This document shows, in pieces, positions 9,249 through 16,042 of a stretch of DNA of 64,000 nt; position 1 is the stretch's first letter; every line of letters begins with the position of its first letter. Under the pieces are notes generated by a model, which did no database searches, had not been told where the DNA came from, and was given only the letters and a program-made list of their open reading frames with translations. The stretch is from UBA1952 sp965246905 (lineage in GTDB: Bacteria > Bacteroidota > Bacteroidia > Chitinophagales > Chitinophagaceae), in contig CBDFFZ010000018.1 of assembly GCA_965246905.1 (NCBI GenBank), positions 1 through 64,000 on the forward strand, written 5' to 3'. A program made the translations under genes and the position numbers.

Positions 9249-9612
9249 CACCATTTAGACGGCTGATTTATGCACCGAAAAACCCATCCCGGCAGCGCTA
9301 TCGCGCGGTCGCTTAGCGAATCCCCAAGGTGGAAGGGGGACTTGGCTGTAACAATTAGATGTATAAACGGTATAATATACTGACTTGCATGTTTTGGGAT
9401 CCTTCACTGCGCAATCCGGCATTCGCCCGAAAGCTACGTTCCCGAATGACAAATCGCTGTGATTTAGGTTGTATGCAAACTCATCTTGCCCAAATCCTGC
9501 TGACGCCGGAAAGCAAGTCAATGCGACCCATTTTCAAAGGGAGATACTGCCCAAAAATGCGGCTTGCAAGATATTCCAGCAAGCCGCTTTTCCATTATTC
9601 AGCCGGTCAAAT
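9249..9612. repeat. Intergenic region with degenerate dispersed-repeat sequence
   Basis: There is no gene in these 364 bases between convergent genes. The part at about 9270-9340 (CCCATCCCGG ... AATCCCCAAGGTGGAAGGGGG) and the part at about 9400-9455 (GGGATCCTTCACTGCG ... GTTCCCGAATGACAAATCGC) resemble worn copies of high-copy intergenic repeats of the 'GGATTCTTCAC...GAATGACAAA' kind seen in many Bacteroidota. This is recognition by eye; copy number elsewhere in the genome is unknown. Confidence 0.35.
9554..9591. terminator. Bidirectional terminator between the sugar transferase gene and pdhB
   Basis: The stem GCGGCTTGC (9559-9567) pairs with GCAAGCCGC (9579-9587). It has TTTT on the plus side and, read on the minus strand, ATTTTT on the other. 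It can serve both convergent transcripts. Confidence 0.8.
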
Positions 9613-10596
9613 TTATTTTTGCAAATACATCACCTCCTTCACCAGCTTTACCGTACGCGCAACATTGGGCAAGGCAGCGGCCACAAGATTTGGCGCATAG
9701 TGGATATTCGTATCGGCAGCCGTTATACGGCGGATGGGTGCATCCAAATAGTCGAAAGCTTCTTTCTGTACGCGATAGGTAATTTCTGAAGAGATAGAGC
9801 CGAATGGCCACTGCTCCTCCACAATCACTAAGCGGTTTGTTTTCTTTACGGATTCAATGATGGTTTGCCAGTCGAGCGGGCGTATGGTGCGCAGGTCGAT
9901 CACCTCGGCGCTGATGCCTTCTTTTGCGAGTTCTTCGGCAGCACCGAGCGCAACTTTCATCATCTTATTAAAGGAAACCAGCGTTACATCAGTACCCTCG
10001 CGCGCAATTTTTGCCTTGCCTATTGGTATCAGATATTCCTCTTCCGGCACTTCGCCTTCATCGCCATACATTACCTCGCTTTCCATAAATACAACCGGAT
10101 CTTCATCCCGGATGGCCGATTTCAGCAAACCTTTGGCGTCATAAGGGTTGGATACCGAGATAACCTTAAGGCCGGGAACATTGGCATACCAGTTTTCAAA
10201 CGCCTGCGAGTGCTGTGCACCTAACTGACCAGCAGAGCCATTAGGGCCGCGGAATACAATGGGGCAACTAAACTGCCCGCCGCTCATGGAAAGCGTTTTT
10301 GCAGCGTGGTTCACAATCTGATCCAAGGCGAGTATGGCAAAATTCCAGGTCATAAATTCGAGTACCGGGCGTGTGCCATTCATTGCTGCGCCTACGCCAA
10401 TTGCCGTAAACCCAAGCTCGGCAATCGGGGTATCTATTACGCGCCTGGGGCCAAACTCATCGAGCATGCCCTGGCTCACTTTGTAAGCACCGTTGTATTG
10501 GGCCACTTCTTCGCCCATCAGGAATACTCTTTCATCACGGCGCATTTCTTCCTGTAGCGCTTCGCGCAATGCCTGGCGGAAGGGGATAGTTCGCAT
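9613..10596 (-). CDS. pdhB: Pyruvate dehydrogenase E1 component, beta subunit
   Basis: The 327-residue protein matches the E1-beta family from end to end: N-terminal MRTIPFRQALREALQEEM, FLMGEEVAQYNGAYKVSQG (thiamine diphosphate contact Glu near residue 29), RVIDTPIAELGF, the potassium-site region, and a C-terminal transketolase-like domain. It should pair with a separate E1-alpha (pdhA) to decarboxylate pyruvate. No pdhA is adjacent, which is common in this phylum. A possible -7 box TATCTTTA is at 10673-10680 on the minus strand. It is transcribed downstream of the lipoprotein gene at 10693, with a 96-base gap. Confidence 0.93.
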   Translation of the reverse strand: MRTIPFRQALREALQEEMRRDERVFLMGEEVAQYNGAYKVSQGMLDEFGPRRVIDTPIAELGFTAIGVGAAMNGTRPVLEFMTWNFAILALDQIVNHAAKTLSMSGGQFSCPIVFRGPNGSAGQLGAQHSQAFENWYANVPGLKVISVSNPYDAKGLLKSAIRDEDPVVFMESEVMYGDEGEVPEEEYLIPIGKAKIAREGTDVTLVSFNKMMKVALGAAEELAKEGISAEVIDLRTIRPLDWQTIIESVKKTNRLVIVEEQWPFGSISSEITYRVQKEAFDYLDAPIRRITAADTNIHYAPNLVAAALPNVARTVKLVKEVMYLQK

Positions 10597-10692
10597 AATT
10601 TTATTGGAATTTGGAAATTATTATTTGGGATCTGGCCTGTTGCTTTCTATCGCTTCTGCTAATAAATGCACGTAAAGATAACCTCCGCGAAC

Positions 10693-11217
10693 TTATTTTT
10701 TTGCCGGCTTGAAGATCGCATTGCTGCTGGAATTATTTTCCATGAATTTAAGGTTCATCACGGTGTCGGTAAGCGTTATCACTTCCACATGCAACTGGGT
10801 TCCCACGCCTGCCAGCTTTTGCTCATCCAGCAGAAGCATCCCATCTTCCTCAAACGACCATGCAGCACTATCCAGCCCCCCATCGGTGTGCATGTACACA
10901 ATCCCGCCGGGGCGGAAGTCGAATATCGTTGCATCAATGGCGCGTTTTTGTGCCGCGCTGAAACTATCCATATTCATCTGCAGCAGACGCTTAAAACTAT
11001 CCACATTCGTAACGCCATAATCGCGCATATTTTCAGCAGTGGTCGTGTGCATTCCCACCGTATCGATAAATGCTTTTTGGGAGCGCATTACCTCATCCAT
11101 TTGCGCGTTGGTCATAGCCACTTCCTGCCATTTGCGGGCAATGATATCCTCACGTTTTTGCTTGCAAGATGTAAAGATCAGGGCAATAAAAAAAAAGAGG
11201 GTAGCGCGTTTAATCAT
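10693..11217 (-). CDS. Lipoprotein of unknown function, lipocalin-like
   Basis: The 174-residue protein begins MIKRATLFFFIALIFTSC, a lipoprotein signal with Cys at 18. The central part has an alpha-helical stretch followed by a region (RKWQEVAM near the N-terminus; FRPGGIVYM, AAWSFEEDGMLLL, VEVITLTDTVMNLKF later) resembling lipocalin-like stress or structural lipoproteins of Bacteroidota. The resemblance is loose. It starts 9 bases after the stop of the DUF4476 gene and is the last gene of the biotin carrier / DUF4476 / lipoprotein operon. Confidence 0.7.
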   Translation of the reverse strand: MIKRATLFFFIALIFTSCKQKREDIIARKWQEVAMTNAQMDEVMRSQKAFIDTVGMHTTTAENMRDYGVTNVDSFKRLLQMNMDSFSAAQKRAIDATIFDFRPGGIVYMHTDGGLDSAAWSFEEDGMLLLDEQKLAGVGTQLHVEVITLTDTVMNLKFMENNSSSNAIFKPAKK

Positions 11218-11226
11218 CAGTAATGT

Positions 11227-12225
11227 TTAGCGGTGGGTAAGTTGAAGAAACTGGGCTTTCCATACATCGCTGCGCAGCATATCATCCAATAAAGGGAATG
11301 CCTGCTGATCAGTAATGTGGGGGTAAATGTTTTTAAGGAACGTATATCGGGCGGCATCTTCGGCAAGCATAGAGCCAAGCGTGCGCGCCTGCCACGTCTG
11401 GTAGCAATTGTCGAGCTGGCTGTTTAGGTAAGCTACGCGATCCTCATCCGCAGTTTGCTTAATCATGGTTTTATAGATACGCTCAAAATCTTTATCTGGC
11501 AGTGGCTGCGGACAATCGGAGTTGCGAAAGGTGCCGTCAAGCGGTTTTTTCTGTGTAAAAACTGTGTCCGTTACTGACGTAGTACTATCAGGGACTATGG
11601 CAGGCTGCGCATGATTATTGGCTAATGTAATATTCAGAAACTTCGGCTCACGGTTGTCGGAATCAATGGGAACACCTACGACTTTAGATGGCTTTATCCT
11701 AGATTCCACCGCTTCTGTATTTTTCTGTTCGCTGGTATTATCGCTGCTTACGGTCTCCGCCGGCTTATTCTGTATTGGCAAAGCATCCGGAATGTTTTTG
11801 GCCGCCAATGTATCAACCATCGCGGAAGCGCTGTTTTTAATAACGGGCAGCGCCGACAGATGGTCATCTTCTGCTGTATTGCCCGCGCTCAGGTAAAACT
11901 GCTGCTGCAGATCGTAAAGTGAAAACGAGCTTTCCCGTTTTGTAAGCAGGAAAGCCCGGCTGCCGCTCTCAGGCACCAGAATAGTGAATTGCTGCGCGGG
12001 ATATGCATTTTGCTGAAATAAAACCTCAAGCTTGATAGTGCCGGCTTCAAGCTTTGGCAGGATGCAGTAATTTTTCCCATAACGCGGCTGCATCTCGCCA
12101 TCCATCTTCACATAAAAAGGTGTCAGCTTATCGCCCTGAATGTAGATATAAGAGAAACGCTGCGCCCTCAGCTGGTTAACAAAGGAAAGCAGTATCGTAA
12201 AAATAAGAAAAAAAGTACGGCGCAT
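11227..12225 (-). CDS. Secreted protein with C-terminal DUF4476 domain
   Basis: A signal peptide (MRRTFFLIFTILLSFVNQLRAQ, residues 1-22) precedes a beta-rich N-terminal domain, a low-complexity Ser/Thr/Asn linker, and a helical C-terminal domain of about 90 residues. The repeated helical pattern there (DKDFERIYKTMIKQTADEDR, AARYTFLKNIYPHITDQQAF, LRSDVWKAQFLQL) fits DUF4476, a domain of unknown function frequent in Bacteroidota exported proteins. The protein is 332 residues long. It begins 3 bases after the biotin carrier stop, so the two are probably translationally coupled. Confidence 0.72.
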   Translation of the reverse strand: MRRTFFLIFTILLSFVNQLRAQRFSYIYIQGDKLTPFYVKMDGEMQPRYGKNYCILPKLEAGTIKLEVLFQQNAYPAQQFTILVPESGSRAFLLTKRESSFSLYDLQQQFYLSAGNTAEDDHLSALPVIKNSASAMVDTLAAKNIPDALPIQNKPAETVSSDNTSEQKNTEAVESRIKPSKVVGVPIDSDNREPKFLNITLANNHAQPAIVPDSTTSVTDTVFTQKKPLDGTFRNSDCPQPLPDKDFERIYKTMIKQTADEDRVAYLNSQLDNCYQTWQARTLGSMLAEDAARYTFLKNIYPHITDQQAFPLLDDMLRSDVWKAQFLQLTHR

Positions 12226-12228
12226 GTG

Positions 12229-12759
12229 CTATTCGAGATCAATAAGTACGGCCCCTTTTTCTACAGCAGTACGTTCTGCTACGCGTATGCTTTTTACAGT
12301 TGCATTGTGCGAAGCTTTAAGAATGTTTTCCATTTTCATGGCTTCCAGTACCAGCAATCCGTCACCTTTGAGAATCTGTTGTCCGGGTGCAACCAGTATC
12401 TTCAGGATCATGCCCGGCATTGGAGCTTTTACCGGCTCGATTTTCTGCATGGCTTTAAGGTCGAGGCCCATGCTTGCCAGCAACAAATCGATGGATTCTT
12501 TAATGGCTACATTATGTGGCTGCCCGTTTATGCGTAGGATAAACTCCTTGGCAGGGCGGTCTATCTTTTCTACAAGTGCCGTATAGCTTTTGCCATTGTA
12601 CAGAATGCTGAGCATACCATTATGGGCTGCCTGCATATCCCAGTCGACAGGTTTGTTATTGAGCATTAACTGCCCATCCATATCCTCAATTGAAAATTCA
12701 TTTTTGCCGTTTACAGTTATCTGCAGCATAGCTACGTGCGGGGAAGATTTAGGGCGCAA
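12229..12759 (-). CDS. Biotin/lipoyl carrier protein (BCCP-type subunit of a biotin-dependent carboxylase)
   Basis: The 176-residue protein ends with a biotinyl domain of about 70 residues. It has the hinge PMPGMI and the biotinylation motif EAMKM, whose Lys is the attachment site. The N-terminal half is a beta-rich region found in propionyl/methylmalonyl-CoA carboxylase biotin subunits. The protein would carry carboxybiotin between a biotin carboxylase and a carboxyltransferase in the cytosol. Neither partner gene is in the window, and the gene leads an operon with two exported proteins, which is odd. Identity of the acyl-CoA substrate is unknown. Confidence 0.85.
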   Translation of the reverse strand: MRPKSSPHVAMLQITVNGKNEFSIEDMDGQLMLNNKPVDWDMQAAHNGMLSILYNGKSYTALVEKIDRPAKEFILRINGQPHNVAIKESIDLLLASMGLDLKAMQKIEPVKAPMPGMILKILVAPGQQILKGDGLLVLEAMKMENILKASHNATVKSIRVAERTAVEKGAVLIDLE

Positions 12760-12851
12760 AATACAGCTTTCGCACTGGATTAGCGTTGGATGAAGTTTGG
12801 TAAGATTTGATCAGGTCTGAAGATTTTCATCCTTTACCTGCTGAAGATTGC

Positions 12852-13688
12852 TTATTCTTCTTTTAGCTTGATGCCTGTTTTTCCCAAGTCTATTTTTCCT
12901 TGTTTGTAAAGCGCTCCAATCGTCATTTTAAACGTTTTTTTGCTCATGCCAAAGGTCTCATAGATTTCTTCCGGGCCGGATTTATCGCCGAAGGGCAGGT
13001 AGCCATTGCTTTCGGTGAGCAGTCGCATGATCTTTTCGCTTTCACCTTCTACACGGGCATATCCGCGGCCGCCCAAAGCCACATCGATCCTGCCTTCCGG
13101 GCGTAGCTGCTTTATAAAGCCTTTCATCTTATCGCCAACCTGTAGCTCCCGGAATACATCCGAAAAATGCAGCACACCGGTATGCTTATTATTAATGATC
13201 ACCGGGTAGCCAATATCCGTTTTGCGCCAGATGGTAATATCCGCTTCTTCCAGCTCTTTTACGGTGAGCACATCATTGCTCAGGTATTTATGAATGCGTT
13301 CTGTAGCTGCCGCACGGCCGGTTTGCTTATCAATATAAATGTACACGAGGTATTTACCGCCTTTTACCATTCTGGAAGTTTGCTGCGAAAGCGGTACCAG
13401 GAGATCTTTCATAATTCCCCAGCGCACAAAAGCTCCCTGCGGCGTAACAGTAACTACTTCCCCTAAAATAATATCACCTACCGCTCCGAGTGGTACCTGT
13501 GTGGTTGCAATCAGGCGGTTTTCGTTATCATGATAAATAAATACCCTGAGTTCATCTCCTTCAGCAGCGTCTTCCGGTACAAAACGTTTCGGCAGCAGGA
13601 TCTCACCTTCCTCGCCGCCGTCAAGATATAGCCCGAAATCCACCGGCTTTACAACTTTAAGCATGTTCCATTTTCCAACCTGCAGCAT
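12852..13688 (-). CDS. CvfB/YitL-like S1-domain RNA-binding protein
   Basis: The 278-residue protein has tandem S1-like OB folds and a C-terminal winged helix, the architecture of CvfB (conserved virulence factor B). Visible landmarks are GEEGEILLPKRFVPEDAAEGDEL near residues 25-47, GDIILGEVVTVTPQGAFVRWG near 72-92, and the winged-helix end YETFGMSKKTFKMTIGALYKQGKI. CvfB proteins bind RNA and affect expression of virulence genes in Firmicutes; the role here is unknown. The start is the ATG giving MLQVGKWNML. Its 3' end is 92 bases upstream of the biotin carrier start. Confidence 0.85.
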   Translation of the reverse strand: MLQVGKWNMLKVVKPVDFGLYLDGGEEGEILLPKRFVPEDAAEGDELRVFIYHDNENRLIATTQVPLGAVGDIILGEVVTVTPQGAFVRWGIMKDLLVPLSQQTSRMVKGGKYLVYIYIDKQTGRAAATERIHKYLSNDVLTVKELEEADITIWRKTDIGYPVIINNKHTGVLHFSDVFRELQVGDKMKGFIKQLRPEGRIDVALGGRGYARVEGESEKIMRLLTESNGYLPFGDKSGPEEIYETFGMSKKTFKMTIGALYKQGKIDLGKTGIKLKEE

Positions 13689-13769
13689 TTATATGATCCT
13701 GATTTTTGGTAAAAGTAAGGAATAACAAAAGAGTCATATTATAAGCCATTATTGTAACGTAACCGCCCG

Positions 13770-13777
13770 TAAATTTG
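13770..13777 (+). promoter_or_regulatory. -7 box for the choice-of-anchor-L protein
   Basis: TAAATTTG is a perfect match to TAnnTTTG. Transcription starting a few bases downstream would exclude an ATG/ORF start at 13775 and supports the ATG at 13805. A -33 TTG at the right distance is not evident. Confidence 0.55.
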
Positions 13778-13804
13778 CAGCCGGGAACATTGGCGCAGCT
13801 TTTC

Positions 13805-15979
13805 ATGAGGGAACGGAATTTTACGATAGCACTTTTTAGCACTTTTTTTTTTATAGGCGGCAGGTTGGATGCGCAGATAAATGTCTCGGCAAACTATACA
13901 GCCGCTGCGCTTGCCCAAAAGCTTGCCGGCCCGGGCGTTACTATTCTTAACCCGGTGCTCACTTGCCCTTCATTAGCAAACGGTATTTTTAAAACAATTG
14001 TATCTAATATTGGCATCGATAGTGGCATCGTGCTAACAACAGGGCTCGCTGCAACGGATGCATCGGGCATTGGAGTAAACGGTGGCGCTTTCAGCCGCGC
14101 AAGCACCCGCAATAATGCCCCCGGCGATGCTGCCTTAGAACCGCTCGCCGGTCAGGCTACGCACGATGCCTGCGCGCTTGAATTTGATGTGATACCACAG
14201 GGCGACACGGTGAAGTTCAATTATGTTTTTGGTTCCGAAGAGTACATCAATGCAACGTGTGGGCCTTACAATGATGCCTTTGCCTTTTTTATATCCGGGC
14301 CGGGCATTAGTGGCACCGAGAATATGGCACTTGTGCCGGGCAGTAATATCCCGGTTACTATCAATAGCATCAACAGCGGTATTCCCGGTCCAAATTACAG
14401 CATAAGCGGCTGTAACAGTATGGGGCCCGGCTCGCCCTTCATTGGTTATTTTATTAATAATAATTCGGGTGCTACGGTTACCTACGAAGGCTTTACCAAA
14501 GTACTCAAGGCTTATCATCCCGTAACACCGTGCAACACGTACCACCTGAAAATGGTGATTGCCGATGGTGGAAATTATATTTATGATTCAGGGGTATTTA
14601 TTGCCGCCGGGAGCCTACAGGCGAATACGCTCAGTGTGGTGCCCGTAAGCGCAGATAATACCGTGGACCGCACCGCTGCATTTGCAGTAAAAGGTTGTGC
14701 GCCCGGCCATTTCCGGATTCACCGCCCACAGGAGAAAGCGCTTCCGGAAACAGTGCGCTATATTATTGCCGGAAATGCCGTGAATGGCTACGACTACCAG
14801 CAAATTAGCGACAGCATCATTATCCCTGCAGGGCAGCAGGACGCTGAAGTACTGATACGCGGGCTGGCAACACCGGCAAGTGGCGCAAGACAGGTAAAGC
14901 TCCTGATAAAATCGCCCAATAACTGTAGCGGTGCTGCGATTGCGGATAGCGCTTCACTTACGCTGTTGGATACCATCCATGCCCGCATCATTACACCGGA
15001 TACGACTATTTGTAAAGGGGAAAAGGCGTTGCTATATGCAGAAGGGGACACCCAGCTTACTTATAGATGGCAGCCTGCCTTCCTGTTAGAGAACGCCAAT
15101 GGAAAAAAAGCAGTGGCCGTGCCCGATGCCACTACAAAATATGTGCTCAGCGCTTCCTGGCTGCTGGCTGGTTGTGCGCCAAAAACCGATACAGTCGTTG
15201 TTGCAGTTCTTCCTGTTCCAATAGTTACTACCGTGCAGGATGAGCGCACTTGCCTCCACGATACTTTTCAATTCGCAGCCACGGTTATGCCCGCTTACAA
15301 TGGGTATTCCTACACATGGAGCGGCCCGAACGGGTTTAGCTCAAACAGTTTAAATGCACAGATCATCAATGTGCTTTCGGTAGCTAAAGGATCATACATA
15401 CTTTCTGTAGGGCTGGATACCAACCGCTGCGTGGGGCGCGATACGTTTGCCCTTGATGTGATAGTAACGCCTGTGCCGGTTACAGAGCCTGTTATTTTTT
15501 GTCAGGGCAAGCCTGCATCGGTGCTTACGGCAGCTGGTATTCAGCTTCAATGGTACACGGCTCCTGTAGGCGGCATGAGCAGCAGCAAGATTATCCCTGT
15601 TACTGATGTATTGGGCCTAACCGATTATTATGTTACCCAAACAGCATCGGGCTGTGAAAGTGAGCGCGCGCTATTACCTGTCGAGGTGAAAATATGCTGT
15701 GATAAGCCGGTTTTTATGCCATCGGCATTTACACCTAATGGCGATGGGCACAATGATGTTTTCGCGCCACAGCTTCCGGGGTATGGAAATAGCAGCGCAA
15801 GACTGCGCATCTATAACCGTTGGGGCCAGATGGTCTTTGAGAGTTTTAATGGAAAGGGGTGGGACGGCCGTTGGCAGGACAGAGATCTTGAAGCAGGCAC
15901 TTACTTTTATGAGGCGCTGGTGAATTGCAGGCTGGGTGCGCAGCAATCTTTTAAAGGAGATGTACTGCTTTTAAGGTAA
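13805..15979 (+). CDS. Secreted choice-of-anchor-L protein with T9SS type B C-terminal domain
   Basis: The protein starts MRERNFTIALFSTFFFIGG with a signal peptide ending LDAQ, giving 724 residues. The N-terminal 270 residues match the choice-of-anchor L family (FNYVFGSEEYI and NDAFAFFISGPGI near residues 140-165). Two or three Ig-like modules follow; the last, starting FCQGKPASVL, is clearly related to modules in the 1071-residue adhesin at 1560. The C-terminus FMPSAFTPNGDGHNDVF ... IYNRWGQMVFES ... GWDG is the gliding-motility-associated sorting domain. Export by T9SS to the surface is expected. The ligand is unknown. Confidence 0.9.
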   Translation: MRERNFTIALFSTFFFIGGRLDAQINVSANYTAAALAQKLAGPGVTILNPVLTCPSLANGIFKTIVSNIGIDSGIVLTTGLAATDASGIGVNGGAFSRASTRNNAPGDAALEPLAGQATHDACALEFDVIPQGDTVKFNYVFGSEEYINATCGPYNDAFAFFISGPGISGTENMALVPGSNIPVTINSINSGIPGPNYSISGCNSMGPGSPFIGYFINNNSGATVTYEGFTKVLKAYHPVTPCNTYHLKMVIADGGNYIYDSGVFIAAGSLQANTLSVVPVSADNTVDRTAAFAVKGCAPGHFRIHRPQEKALPETVRYIIAGNAVNGYDYQQISDSIIIPAGQQDAEVLIRGLATPASGARQVKLLIKSPNNCSGAAIADSASLTLLDTIHARIITPDTTICKGEKALLYAEGDTQLTYRWQPAFLLENANGKKAVAVPDATTKYVLSASWLLAGCAPKTDTVVVAVLPVPIVTTVQDERTCLHDTFQFAATVMPAYNGYSYTWSGPNGFSSNSLNAQIINVLSVAKGSYILSVGLDTNRCVGRDTFALDVIVTPVPVTEPVIFCQGKPASVLTAAGIQLQWYTAPVGGMSSSKIIPVTDVLGLTDYYVTQTASGCESERALLPVEVKICCDKPVFMPSAFTPNGDGHNDVFAPQLPGYGNSSARLRIYNRWGQMVFESFNGKGWDGRWQDRDLEAGTYFYEALVNCRLGAQQSFKGDVLLLR

Positions 15980-15982
15980 AAA

Positions 15983-16020
15983 CAAAAAAACCGGACATAC
16001 ATGCTTAATGGATGCCCGGT
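15983..16020 (-). terminator. Terminator of the metalloprotease gene (minus strand)
   Basis: An imperfect inverted repeat spans 15990-16020 (ACCGG ... CCGGT with two internal mismatches). Read on the minus strand it is followed by a run of seven T, a G, then five T. Confidence 0.65.
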
Positions 16021-16042
16021 AATAAGGTGTGCAACAGGAAAC

